Source of the DNA: Dermanyssus gallinae
Taxonomy: Eukaryota; Arthropoda; Arachnida; Mesostigmata; Dermanyssidae
Assembly (NCBI GenBank): GCA_003439945.1
Contig: QVRM01005629.1
Span: 274,501 to 338,500 of the forward strand
Reading direction: 5' to 3'
DNA: 64,000 nt
How positions within the stretch are numbered: the first letter of the stretch is position 1; every line of letters begins with the position of its first letter. The notes under the pieces are model-generated. The model worked only from the letters and a program-made list of their open reading frames with translations, did no database searches and had not been told where the DNA came from. This document shows, in pieces, positions 24,237 to 36,479 of this stretch. The translations under genes and the position numbers were made by a program.

Positions 24237-25189
24237 GAGCGCCAGTGGACCTCACACGCGCTGCCGTGTCAATAAGACGGGCCAATGGGTCCCTAAATGT
24301 TTCACTACGTTATGCCAAAGCGGCGTTTTCAAATTTCAAGCGGTTTGTTTGTTACGACGTTTCGTACATTTTTATTCGAACAGCTTTTATACGTATATCT
24401 TATTCAACGAAAAATGAACCACTCTATGCTCTACTAAAATCTTACTACCTAATTCAACATACCTAGTATTTGGTATTAATGCACCACATGCGAGTATGTG
24501 CTACCCCGGCTCGTGACACAGCGGAAGATACCCTATACGCTTTTGCTTGCATGTGTGTTGCATGGCGGAAGCTACTTAGGAACATGGGTGGCGATAGCGC
24601 ATGGTACTACGATATATTACAGTAAATACAAAAATAATGCCATGCGAAACAGAGACTTCAATCGTATAACGGATTTCTTCTGTTTTTACCAATCTTTACT
24701 ACCCTCTTGTAGAGGCTATAATAGATAGTTATAATTAAATTTTAGATTAACGTCTACCGAGGTCACAAATTATATAAATTCGCCGTAAAAGCTTTACTTC
24801 TATAAACCGGAATAAATCTGATAATGGAGAGATCATGGAATCATGCTGTGTATGAGGACAAAAAGCTGTTATTCAACAAAGCCAAGCCGTATAGCCATAC
24901 CCATATGAATTTAACTGTCACTTGTATACTCATACGAAGGCTATAAATTATACCTACCCGTGCTGGAAAGATGTATTGACTATTTAGAAGGAGTGCCCGA
25001 CTTCATAAACAAAAATTATTTATATTCAGCATAAACGCCTGCCATAGACCTCCACTCGTATTCTAAAAAATCGAATCTATTCTGTTTTATATTCTACGTT
25101 TTAAAGACCTCGGAAAATGTTTGATTTTTTCCGGGTAGTCCAGAGTAAGCTAGAAGCGAATCCACTGGCGCATAGCGTCCTTTGTTGAT

Positions 25190-26060
25190 GTTTGGGTGGA
25201 GCATTTAAGTCGATTTTCCCACTGGGAACGGTGAGGAAATGGCGGACACAAGAATGCCGGTGCTACAACAGCCGTCGTGTGAGAGCTGCGGTCGACGAAG
25301 ACTCAAACATAACGTATGAACGGTTAGAGGAAACTTTGCGTGTGGACGTCAAGTCATTCCATAAGCTCCTGCAGGATCACATTGGAGTCACTAAACGATT
25401 TGCGCGGTGGGTAACCCGTTGTTTGAGAAAAAGGGCAAGGTTTTGTCTGACTCGAAATGGCCGACAAAATTTAACAAGTGTCGATCTTGTTTGTTCTCGA
25501 GGCTCGTCACAGGTGATAAATCTTGGATACATTTTTATAATCCTCTACTCAAGCCCCAGAGTTCGCAGTGGTCGGGCGCTGCAGGGCTTTCATCTACAAA
25601 CATGAAACCGTAGCGGTCGGCTGGCAAGGTAATGATCGCCATCGGCATTCCCAGCAGTGAAATAGTGACGATGGTCGAACTGGAAAAATGTGGTACAGCG
25701 ACAAACGACTGGTGCACTGCAGAATGCCGACCAAAGGTTTTTACTGCGCTGACCAGAAAGGAGCATTACAAGCGTCTTTACCGGTTGTCCACCGCACCGT
25801 GTTGAAAACACTGAGGCTTTTTTCACCGCATCTCTTACGAGTCATGCTGACAGAGCGCTAAGCATATTCACCCGACTTAGCATCGTGCGATATCTTCCTC
25901 TTTCCCCCCAAAAAAATTGAGGAACACGCTCGATCAGAGACATCGAAAAACGCGATTTCGAGATGTATCTCGATCCACGGATTCTGTCGCTCCAAGAAAG
26001 GTGTTCAAGTAGGTGCAAATTAAGACGAAATCGAAATAGAAACTCTATATTCAGAAAGAT
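25190..26060 (+). pseudogene. mariner-like transposase relic
   Basis: The + strand has VDEDSNITYERLEETLRVDVKS, FHKLLQDHIGVTKRFARWV, then in a shifted frame RLVTGDKSWIHFYNPLLKPQ (first catalytic D, with K for E after it) and QSSQWSGA. Later decayed blocks resemble the third motif (SSSFPPKN) and EKRDFEMYLD. Several stops and at least two shifts occur. It is a different lineage from the relic at 23330-24236. Confidence 0.7.
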
Positions 26061-26069
26061 AAAAGCATT

Positions 26070-28860
26070 TTATTTTCGCATTTATTAAACGCTTTTAAAG
26101 GTCCACACGTAATTGTAAACTGCTTCTTCTCCACTTTTGACCTTCATAGCGTACTGTTTTTGCTTAATAAATTAGAACGTGGGTAAACGAGGATATTGAA
26201 TATTGCAGCGTATACGAAGCAGGCACCCCTAAGTCATATATTTTAATATTGTGAATTTTCCGTTAGGGTCATTTAAGATATATTAAGAAAAACTTTGACG
26301 TCTCGCTAAGCAATTGACTTTGTTCACCACAGTTAACTTTGAGTTACTTTTTACAATTTTACTTAATGCTAAGTTCCTAGAGCTTTCGGGGTTGAATATA
26401 AATCATTTCCCGTAAAGTTCCTAAAAGCTCTATATTTCAGAAAGGCTAGAAACTTATTTACGATTCTTTGATGTAATATTTTATTTGATAAAGCATTTGA
26501 GTGAAAAATACCTCAATCGAGCAGCTGCTCCTTCTTGATAAGATAATTTCGATGAAGTAACGGACACCCGTTGTCAGTCGGGAGTATTAAAACAGTATAG
26601 TTTTTTTATTGTTTAATGCTTAGATTTTCTATGTATTGTATTTTGCTGGCAACATGTTAATATCTTTGCTGAGTTTTTTCTTTATTGTACGTCCTCGGGT
26701 GGGGATGGTCCTAGATTATACTTGTAAATGTGTATATTTATATATATGACAGCGGGCAATTGAGGTCGAGCAGCTGACATACCGTAAATAGCTGACCAGC
26801 AATAGCAGGGCGGCGTGCGTCGACGCGTAAATCCGCGTCAGCACACGGAACCAGCTGACGTGCTACTATTATTAGGTCATGGTGAAGCAATAATTTGAAC
26901 GGCAGTAATGCACATCATCATCACCACCATCACCGTCATAATAATGGTAGTCTTTAGCACTCACCTTACTATTATCATTGCTGCAACGGCTATCCTAACG
27001 ACTGTAGCGAAAAAATAAAATAATAGCTTGGCCATTGTTTCCCATTGTTTAAGCCGCTTTGCATATGACGTGGGATATGCCTCTTCGGAAAGCGAGTATT
27101 TGCCAGAGCGTCGGCGTGCCATATTTATGATGGGTTTCCCTCGTCCTCTCAGGGGCCACGGATAGAGGCTGAACTCTGAGAGACAGAGAGTGCGAGTGAC
27201 TTACCGATCTACTATATCCGTCTATGTATCTATCTACCTATCTATCCAGATCGCGCTTGACACGTTTACTCGACCGGATACGGCCAGCTGCCCATATGAC
27301 CGTTCCGTACACTGTTCACCAAGCAGAAGCAGACCAAGTAGTAGTAGTAGTGCTTAGTAGTAGCAGTAGGCACACTCTCCCCCTCGACTCTAAGTCTCGC
27401 AGGCCGACGAGATTGCATTTGCTTCCCCATCGTGGTGTCATCTGACTTGCTGCGCCTCTCAGAGAGGGGTGCTCCCTGACTGAAATCAAACGAGAGCGAA
27501 AGAGAGAAGGAGAAGAGAAAGAAGATATATATATATATATATATATATAGAGGGGGGGGAGAGACGTACGACGAGCACACCCGGCGTAGATGGCCGCCAT
27601 CATCAAACGGTAACAGGCACGACTGCTTCTGCCGCCGCGATCGCCACAACCATAATCGCAGCTCAATGGACGTGATTTCACACATCTCGCAATGCGAACC
27701 GTCGAGTTGCTAACTCAATATAGCCGCATGCAAGCTTGTACCTCTCTCTCTCGATCCCTCTCCCTCTGTGTCTTTCTCTGTCTGGAATTCACGGAAACAC
27801 GATCGAAACTCACGGGCGAGAAGGGCAGGGCATCGAGCGAGCGTACACGGCAGCATATAGTGGTCTTCTAACTGAGACTTCAGATGACAATCACTGTACA
27901 ACAAGGACAAGGGCGGTCTACGCACTGACTTGCCATGCATACTCCGTGGCCAGTGCGTCAATTCCATTGACTTGTCGTGTCGATCTGCCCTCTCGATGCC
28001 ACGAAAGAAAAGTGTCGTTGACAAGTAACGCCAAGTCACGTAATGCGCTGCTACGTGCGCCCAACGCACGCGATGCATGTTCACAACCAGCATGCAGTCC
28101 ATGTCTTCATACAGCGTACAAGCTAAAACAGTGTACGAGCCAAAACTACGAGCGGCCGCGTCGTGTGTTGGCGACAATCTCGATATACGTATGATTCTTT
28201 TGGACAGAACGGAAGAGTTGGCCGGCGACCCTGACACCAAAGCGTGGTGGGTTCAATTCCGGCACGATCCATTTATTCTTTCGAAGCGTTCCTTAATAAT
28301 AATATTGCAAATGTGGGTTAAAACAATTTATTTAACAAAATGTAAAACATAATTTATCACTTCCCTTATATAAAAACATAATAAAAAGTGATAACTAAAT
28401 TATGTTTTGCATTTAGTTTTTTGCTCTTATATGGTTGCAGATCAACTTAAAAAACGTAAAGCCTTAAAATTTAAACAAATAACTTAAAAAAAGAACACAA
28501 ATAATCACAAACGCCCACCAATACTGCAAGGCACAGCTGCGTTTATTTCGCAATCGTCGCCAGTATTGCAAACGTATATCTGTGCAAGCAGTTACCGTCC
28601 TGTAAGGTCGCGGCAAACGTACTTCTTGGACAGAATACGTTCCTCTAATGCCATGAACGTTCAGCCACTACATATACTACAGCCGTGCATGGAAATTGAT
28701 TTTTAATCCGTTCTTTATAGAGCTATACTTGTAAGCATACCACGAAATAAACCCGTATACTAGAAACACAGCTGTTTATTATACAATAGTACGGCAAAGC
28801 AGATCAAATAATTATCTGCGTTTTATTTACTTGGATTTTAGGTTTCCGTAGATAACGGTA
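26070..28860. other. Intronic stretch without recognised genes
   Basis: 26070-26750 is AT-rich unique DNA. 27180-28260 is GC-richer with (TC)n/(TA)n tracts and unassigned frames on both strands. A B-box-like GGTTCAATTCC lies at 28248. 28333-28418 holds an imperfect inverted repeat (aaaacataattta ... taaattatgtttt). Confidence 0.5.
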
Positions 28861-28894
28861 GTTTGATATATATATATATATATATTTAGGCCCT

Positions 28895-30850
28895 GGCTAA
28901 GTGAACTAGCCTGCCCCAGGGCCCCGCCCCTGGCAGTCAAAATACTATTTATGAAGTAGCCAGATCTGGTTGCACAGGTGTTTGCTATAGCGACCAGAAA
29001 GGGAAGAATATCTGCAAACTGGACCCAAACTGAGGCTGTCCTCATCCCCAAAGACAACGCATTCAGATCCATCTGCCTATTGAATACCCTAGCGAAAGAT
29101 CATTGAAGAAAGTCTCAGGACTTTTGTGGAGGAAAACCAACTCCTTTCGAATTCAGGAAAAACCGGTCAGTGCTCACCGCTGTCCGTCGCGTTACGGCTA
29201 AGGCAGACCTTTTATATAGCTCAACCATATGCACCAGAAAACTGTTCCTGGCAATCCTTCTAGACGTCAGGAACACCTTTAACAGCCTCCCGTGAAGGAC
29301 AATACTGGACACGCTAGTGAGGAAAAAGGCCCTACAGAATCTTATCCAGGTTATCTCAGGATAGCTTGAGGAGCGAAGTGTTTTCACAAGTGAAATGGAA
29401 ATATCAATGATAACCGGAGTTTCGTAGGGCTCGATCCTAGGTCCCCTGGTCAGGAACCTAGCGTACGATGACGTCCTCCGCCAGGATAGTATTCCACAAG
29501 GGATAGAGATGATCGTGTTCGCGGATGATCTGGCTTCCACAGTTCAGACAAAAACTGCAGAATAATTGGAAGTTAGCGCTATTAAAACACTAGAGTCTAC
29601 GAAGAGATGGATGGACGAAGCCGGCTTAGCAACCGCTCCGGAGAAAAGCGAGGCCATCTGCTAACGGGAAGTAAGAAGGTGGGTCCCATCAGACTATACC
29701 TGGCAGGGCAGCAAATAAAGCAGGCTAAGGAGGCCAGGTGCTTGTGGATCCGCTTGGACAAGTGCCTTATGGGCCTTAGCCACTTGAAGATATCCTCGAC
29801 TAAGGCGGCCAAGGTGGCTAATGCAATTGCAAGAATTCTGCCAAACATTCACGGACCAAAATAATGCAAGCGTAGATCGTTTATGTCAGTGGCCGAATCT
29901 ATAACACTATTAGGGTCCCCAGTCTGGCTCACTGTTTCTTTGAAAATAAAGAAAGCGAGAGGGATCCTTGGAAGCATTTAAAGAGTGGCGGCCCTCAGGA
30001 TTATCCAGGCGTATCGCACAGTTAGCACAAATTTTGCTCTCGTGCTGGCAGGAGCCCTTCCAACTCGAACAGCAGTAAGTAAGTAAGGAGAGAAAGCAAT
30101 GGAGGCATTGGCAAGTCAAATAAGACTCCATTTCTTCTGAAGCGCCGGGGCTAACTCTCCGATCCCTAATTCCAAACATAAAAACATAATTGAGCGGCCG
30201 GAGGGAAAACTAAACCATTACCTCACGCAGATATTCATGGGACATGCGGACTTTCAGACGTTCCAGCTTTGGAAAGCTGTGTTTATTGCCAGAAAGGAAC
30301 GGAAGATGACTTGACGCACACTCTTCTAAAGTGCCAGGTACTGGAACAGGCTAGAGCCACATACTCGTAATTGCAAAGCTCAGAAACAAATGGACCAATG
30401 AGGGAAACGGAAGAGAGGCAAGTATTCCAGATCCCCCCGAAGGACCCCTTAAGGTGTTGACTACATATGCGGCACGACTTCTGTGTAGAAGCTACGAGTA
30501 GCTATGGCTACGGAGGTACTGAAGAAGAAAGAAGCCTTGGACAGATTTCCGTCTACTGTACTAGAAGATTACGGTAGTCTGAATGATGCGGCTTCGCAGG
30601 TGTTAGTACAAGACACGTCGAACGCTGGGGAAACCCGTGAGTGACCCCGGTAAAATAATTTAAGTGGCACTTGCCACGTCTCCTGATAGCCCATAGTACT
30701 GTTCTATGGAAATCTGGGCTATAAGAGAGTGAAGCTTAAGGGGGGAGGTGCGTCTAGTGGGTCTGGGTCTCAGCGGGATAACATCCATCCGCTCGAGTCG
30801 CATACTATTCGAGATGGAAAGTGGGACCTTCCCTTCTCAGGCTGTGCACT
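28895..30850 (+). mobile_element. R1/jockey-like non-LTR retrotransposon (class D)
   Basis: This 5'-truncated element starts just right of a (TA)n run (28868-28886). RT islands on the + strand: WTQTEAVLIPKDNAFRSICLLNTLAK (about 29020), FEFRKNRSVLTAVRRVTAKAD, LFLAILLDVRNTFNSLP, GSILGPLVRNLAYDDVLR, the catalytic MIVFADDLAS (about 29515), TKRWMDEAGLATAPEKSEA and ARILPNIHGPK. The C-terminal CCHC is CVYCQKGTEDDLTHTLLKC (about 30275). The 3' UTR runs to about 30850. Stops are frequent (for example at 29296 and 29428). Confidence 0.8.
29000..30380 (+). pseudogene. Class D ORF2 (RT, thumb, CCHC), multiply broken
   Basis: The palm has LLDVRNTFNSLP and FADDLA, so both catalytic aspartates of FADD remain, but stops interrupt between all blocks. 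The phrase NLAYDDVLR before FADD and the ILPNxxGP phrase after the thumb are typical of R1-clade proteins. The C-terminal C-x2-C-x8-H-x4-C finger is preserved. No ORF1 or endonuclease was found upstream. R1 itself inserts into 28S rDNA; no rDNA flank is visible here. Confidence 0.75.
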
Positions 30851-30859
30851 TGCTCTTAC

Positions 30860-32220
30860 ATCACAAATATATATATTACCTCAGATAAATTAATTATATA
30901 TACACATATAATTATATAACCCCAAGCGTTTCGGCTCGTTTCTCAAAGGTAAAGATTGCCGGGCGAAAAATCATTGTGAACCTTTCATAATATAAACCTG
31001 CACGCTAGGTATAAAGCTGCTCATTGTACAACAGAGCATCAGGACAAAGCGCACTAGTAGATAGTTAGATACGTTTTGTTAGATCTGATAGATGGCAACT
31101 GAAAGTGACGGTTGTGGGGTAGTTTAATTAAGTCCGCCACTCAGCGTACCCCGTGGCTGGCTGCCGTGTGTGAGGCTCCTTTCGTTGTTGTTGCTGCTGT
31201 CGATATCGTCGTTTGTTGTGGCGGTCCGATTTAAACGAGGTCCTGTTGGTCCCAGGCAGAGTTTGTAGCGGTTTATTAACGGTTACGCTGTCTGACGACA
31301 GCCAGCTACAGTCAGGACAGTAAGAACGCAGACGTGATCGCGTGCAACTTCGACGGCCAACAAAGGATCAAGATAGGGTCGACTTATGAGTGCAACTTCT
31401 AAGTGGTCGACGCAGTTAATTCACAAGCGCTAAGCTATTTTGAATATGTATGGTTTGTCCAATTTTAGCAGCTGTCCACTATGTATTGTCAACATTCGGA
31501 TGGTATTGACGTCATATTCACGTTGAGCACCGCCAGAAAGATAGCACAACTTAAATGTGTTTCCTTTACAGTTTCAAACAAATCAGTTGGCTCAGTCTGG
31601 TTAGTTAATAGTTTAGGATTTGTACAGTGACATATTCCATACAAGATGATATGCGTTGCTTAATAATTACGGACATATGCATTCGATATCGATATGCAGA
31701 CAAACCCACTGGCTTTGTTTTTTCATATCGATTTGAGAGAGATAGAGAGAGGGTGCAGCTGACAAGCCCATTCAATGTCGAGTGCAATAGCACACAGTGC
31801 AACACAGATGAAGCAGAGAGCAGCGTTTCAATCTGCTGCGTGCACGTGTCTACGTCTTGGCCATCAGTGAGAATCCTAAGTTGACTTGCCGTCTTAGGAA
31901 CAATTGCTTATTTTTTTCTAGAAAGAGAGAGAGAGAAGAGAGACCAAGGGATATATTTATCTCTCTTCCTCCTTCATTGACAGCAGCAGCAGCAACAACA
32001 ATATATTTGCTAACTCGTCGATAAGCAATTCGCGAGCGGATCAATTTAGTCTCTGGATTGGACGAGAACGCGAAGCGCTGTGGCTGTTACCGACCATGCT
32101 GCGGTCGCAGGCGAGCCAAGCGCCGGTGGTGACTGAATGCCTCGCGGCGTCCTTGATGTCCTCGAAAGTGCTAACAGCGGTCGCCGCAAATCATGGCCGT
32201 ATGCAGGTATTCAGGTATAG

Positions 32221-32260
<40 letters not shown>

Positions 32261-33041
32261 CTAGAATGTAATAAAGTGCATCGACACGAGGCTTAATTTC
32301 CACGGTGGTTGGTCTTCATGGCATGTTTAGCCATTCTGTGGCTACTTAGCCCGCAGTTGTTTTCTCTCCCCCCCTCTCTCTCTCTCTCTCTCCCGTTCTC
32401 TCGCTCTCTCTCATTTGCCCGTACTATTTCTCTCTATTTCCCTCTTTCGCGTTCTCTGCATTCCTTTCTGGCTTGTCCTGTGTTACTGTCGGTCGAAGCT
32501 ATCCGTAGACTAGGGCGGCGTCAATGAGGTACGTCGGTTGGAGGCGTTGGCGAGGCCGCCTAACAAACAGCAATAGATGCAGCATTGTCACCTCTTGATT
32601 CAAAAACCTCCGTATCTACGTGCCTGTCTGTGTATTTATAGCCAATCGAACTGTTTCATGGCGGCTATGCTACAGAGCGTCGGCTTACGGAGTGGAACAA
32701 CGGCCGGGGAGAGCAGCCGGCGCTACAGTCGAAACAGCAGAATCCGCTTCGCGAGCAGGAGCGGAAACAGCAGTAGTAGTAGTAGTAGCGGTTAGCTGTC
32801 GGCGGAAACGCTAGAGCGACCATAATAACGCCAGAGGGACAAAAATCAATACAAACATCTCCTTTAACGACTACCGCTGCTAGTACAATTATGCCGATCT
32901 GCGTTGTGCGTGCCGTTATGGGAAAAAACTATGACGATTACTATTGGAATGGAGTTGGAATGGGCTTCTGCCCATAGGGTATTGCCAAGTAGAGACCGTA
33001 GAATTAGACGCGCAAACCTTAGCTGTATGCTCGTAATGAGC

Positions 33042-33070
<29 letters not shown>
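30860..33070. other. Intronic stretch; one possible small exon
   Basis: Mostly unique sequence with (TC)n and (TA)n tracts. 32096-32207 reads from an ATG in good context (gaccATGc) through SQASQAPVVTECLAASLMSS to a possible donor cag|gtattc at 32208. No homology is recognised, so it is not annotated as a gene. Confidence 0.35.
32222..32260. repeat. (TA)n microsatellite, 39 bp
   Basis: TA run beginning 14 bp after a possible splice donor (cag|gtattc) at about 32208. A (TC)n tract follows at about 32369-32412. Confidence 0.9.
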
Positions 33071-33071
<1 letters not shown>

Positions 33072-33076
<5 letters not shown>

Positions 33077-34188
33077 CATTCATATTGTTGTGCACGCATT
33101 TCAAGGTTTGATAGAACTCGGCAAGAAAATAAGTTTTCCCTATGGAGGGAAGACGTGGAAACGTCTTGTTTAGGAGAGAGCGTGAAGTTTATAAAAGTAG
33201 TTTTTCTGTCTTTTTTTCCTACATAGTTGTGCGAAATCTCTGTTTGCGGGAGAACCAGGAAAATTCTGCACAACGGAAGACACTTCACTAGCTTGCGTAG
33301 CAAAAAGCTAATACCCAGATTAAGGAAAGTCATGAAAAGTCAATATTTTACGTTAACGCCTTTTCATGAAAAATCGTAAAATGTTTTCCATTGCGACCAA
33401 AGATGTACGTCCGAAAGACCACTCTCACGCAATAGCAAATTTAATGCCCATCATTTTCGTATCAAGGTGATGGTGCTGCGTTACGTAGTTGTCAAGTCAC
33501 TAAGCTTTTTCGACAGTCATAGTTGTTATGTTTTACGTGCAAGCTTTCACGTTTAGAACCGTAAAAATTTGCCAAGACGTTTCCGCCCCCTCCTTCCACT
33601 AGGAAAATTATTTCTCTTGTTGAGTTCTACCAAACCTTAAAATATGTACCTAACTTTCTCATACGCTCTATGGAAATATGCATGCCTTCGCTTTCCATAT
33701 GGCTATCGAAAAAGCTTAGTGACTTGACAACTGCGTAACGCAGCACCATCACCTTGATACGAAAATGATGGGCATTAAATTTGCTATTGCGTGAAAGTGG
33801 TCTTTTGGACGTGCATTTTTGGTCGTAATGGAAAAAATTACGATGTTGCACAAAAAAGGGTTAACGTAACATTTCGACTTTTTATGACTTTCCTTAATCT
33901 GGCTATTCGCTTTTTGCTACGCAAGCTAGTAATGTATACTTTATTGTGCAGAATATGTGCCGCCAAACACGCCGGTATGATCGGTTCCTTTGTGCGTTGA
34001 CTGGTTCTCCCGCAAACGTAGATTTTGCACAACTATGTAGGAGAAAAAAGGCAGAATAACTGCTTTTATAAATTTCATCCTCACTCCTAAACAAAACGTT
34101 TTCCCGGCTTCCACCCATTGGCAAAAATGATTTTCTCACCGAGTTTGACCATACCCTAGCGTTTTGGACACACAAATAGGAACACCCT
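33072..34188. mobile_element. 1.1-kb foldback (long inverted repeat) element
   Basis: The left arm (about 33072-33525) is the reverse complement of the right arm (about 33700-34188) with moderate divergence. The ends read agggtcattcat and, on the other strand, agggtgttccta. The centre (about 33540-33660) holds a third copy of the outermost about 100 bp in reverse orientation (aaggtttgatagaactc against aaggtttggtagaactc). The left flank is a (TA)n and the right flank is tgtata. No transposase is encoded; ORFs in the arms mirror each other and are not genes. This looks like a nonautonomous DNA transposon. Confidence 0.75.
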
Positions 34189-34589
34189 GTATATGCTTTG
34201 ACATCACGGCATACATGAAACAATAATTAGCAATATAATATAAATTAGTCAACAAACGTTTGGTTAGTCTTTAGTCGTGAAATGCTTAAAGCTGATTGGA
34301 AAACGACCGCATCACTTCATGTCGTATGAACGGAAATCAAGCTGATATCCAACTCTTTTAGCATTTGATGCTGGTGAGGCTATAGCATCTGACAAGCAGT
34401 ATCAATTTTGCCTGTCGTTGCGCGAACACTGCTAAGTATTTAAAGTGCATACGCAACTCGGGTCCTAGGTATATTTTAGAGGAGGTTGAGTACCATTTTT
34501 GTCAAATTTTGTCAAACCAACGTAACTAGCAAATAAGAAAGTGGACTTCCTATATAAAAAGGGCCTGCGCTTAAATAAAAACAGAAGTT

Positions 34590-35480
34590 TGAATAAACTG
34601 TTTTGCATACGTTGATAATCACCGTTCACGCTGATCACTTTTTGGAATTTGGGGCCAGAGCTGCATACAAGATCGTGTCAGAATGCCTTTATATAAGTTG
34701 TTAAGGCTTCTTGATAGCGGCAGCAAGCGAGTCTACAGTACCATATCAAGACTTGTTAGACTCTCACTCATTTACTCCACATAGATAGTAGTCTTATGGG
34801 TGGCTATACGTCTTTGCTCCAAAGCATGATCATATGCTCAATTAGCCACTCCTGCACTAAACGGCTAGTATGAGCGGGAGCGCCATATTGTTGAAAGACG
34901 TGCGACACCTCATGGTTGGTACAGTTTGTAGAGCACGCAAGCAAACAAATTTTTAAATGGTGTCGCCTTTCTGAAGAAAATATGATGGCTTCTCCCTTAC
35001 AGGACATTTTACTCAAAGCGTGAACGTTAGCCAGACTTTGCTTTTTCCCACAATGGGAAAATCCCAAGGATTATGGGGAAACCGGCGGTCGTTTCTGCGA
35101 TTATTTTTCTTGTGCGCTGAATATTTTCTCGTCAGGGGAGAATTATAGGCGACCTTTTGCTTTGGGCTTTAGAGATGACAGGACTAAATGGCACTGAGCA
35201 AATTTATTGGCTTACGCGGCCTCATAGAGTATTTTAGTGGCTTATATGGCGTGCACTTGTATGTCTCGTAAACAAGCATACACAAGGTCGTTCTGGCAGC
35301 CGTGAACTACGGACAGTTTTGCAGATCGCGAACCGGCTGCGATCTGCAAAACTGTCCGTAGACTGACACCAAGAAAATTTTTAATCTGGGCGCATGTGGG
35401 CGCTAAGGTCACAGATAATAGCTGTTCTTCACTCATATCCCGAAGATGATGCATCGTCTTCTGCAATTATTAAGACCTAT
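34590..35480 (-). pseudogene. Tc1/mariner-superfamily transposase relic
   Basis: The N-terminal piece HHLRDMSEEQLLSVTLAPTC with QIKNFLGVSLRTVLQIA resembles an HTH. After a gap and an inverted duplication (35307-35361) the C-terminal half has VFQQYGAPAHTSRLVQEWL, where the family reads FQQDGAPAH, so the second catalytic D is Y. WSKDV and a decayed tail ending VISVNGDYQRM follow. Not functional. Confidence 0.7.
35307..35361. repeat. Perfect 23-bp inverted repeat, 9-nt loop
   Basis: The arms ctacggacagttttgcagat (+cgc) at 35307-35329 and its exact reverse complement at 35339-35361 are separated by gaaccggct. It lies inside the Tc1/mariner relic and duplicates part of it in inverted orientation. 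Confidence 0.95.
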
Positions 35481-36304
35481 TCATGTTCTACTAAACATAA
35501 GCTTTTGTCTGCTATCCATCAACCAGGTGAGCGCATTCCTGGTTTTGGCAAGTTTGCCTTGCAGGCATACCAACTGAGCAATAAACCAACTAAGCCCGCT
35601 TGGTTACCTGCGTGAGAGGTGCAGGATTTTACTACAGGGGCCTATGCTTCAGCAGACCAGAGCGGATTAGTCTGAGGTCGTCGATAAAGCTAATCTTTGC
35701 CCCCTCGCTATCCTCCAAAAGGGCCCTTCATGTCCCCTGGCTATCCTCCACCTATAATGTCGTGAGGAAGAGGATTTTATCAGCGGCGGGGTTGGCCCCC
35801 AGGTTGTTCTTCTACCTAAGCTCTGACCGCTATCGTAGGCCATAATAGGAGCGCAACAGGTCTCTTACCCAATAGCAAACTCCACTGTCCCAGCCGCCCT
35901 AAGAGGGCCCCGAACAACTCTAAGTCCCGCTCGACGGGTGGTAACACGGCTTTGTCGAGGGTCTCGCTGGCTTTCTGTAGGGGAATCGAAGCTTAGTTAT
36001 TCACCGCCTTGCGGCCTTTGATGGGCCGGCTCCCCGTGGTGAGCGCGTTGAAAAGGCTCGCCCTGTAATAACGGATCACGCACACAACAAATCTTATCGC
36101 GGGGTCGCTAATCGGCGGTCTCCGGTCCAACTTGAATGTTGTTTACAAGACGGCGTGCGCTAACATATGACGGTTAAGCACGGAAGGATGGTCAGCGTTA
36201 TTCAAAAGGTCAATTGCGGTTTTTCACAATATCCGCACTCTTTTGCGTTCGCAGATTTAGCCTGGCTTAGCTCTCTTGACGTACCTGGTGTTAAGCTACT
36301 GAGT

Positions 36305-36475
36305 ATACCTACTAAACCCACATTCTTCCTTTAGCTGCACTCTGTGATGGCCCAGATCTCCATAGAACAGTGATATGAGCCACCAGGGGAAGGGGCGAGT
36401 GCCCTATTGGATCATTTGGCCGGGGCTGCCTAAGGGTTCCCCACGCATCAAGCGCGCTTTGTCACAGCCCTTGCG
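36305..36475 (-). mobile_element. Class D 3'-UTR relative
   Basis: Read on the minus strand this segment matches 30610-30760 in order: a ggggaaaccc-type box, a CCCCGG box, GGCACT(C/T)GCC, then CACTGTTCTATGGAGATCTGGGC against TACTGTTCTATGGAAATCTGGGC. It marks a second, heavily decayed class D insertion. The neighbouring GC-rich stretch 35600-36300 may belong to it but shows no recognisable domain. Confidence 0.6.
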
Positions 36476-36479
36476 AACA

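Noticed and set aside
28200..28262. tRNA-like B-box GGTTCAATTCC on + strand
   Set aside because: No convincing A-box, acceptor stem or second copy was found.
33076..34000. Two similar ORFs (MTFLNLGISFLLRKLV and MTFLNLAIRFLLRKLV)
   Set aside because: They lie in the mirrored arms of the foldback element and are copies of one noncoding sequence.
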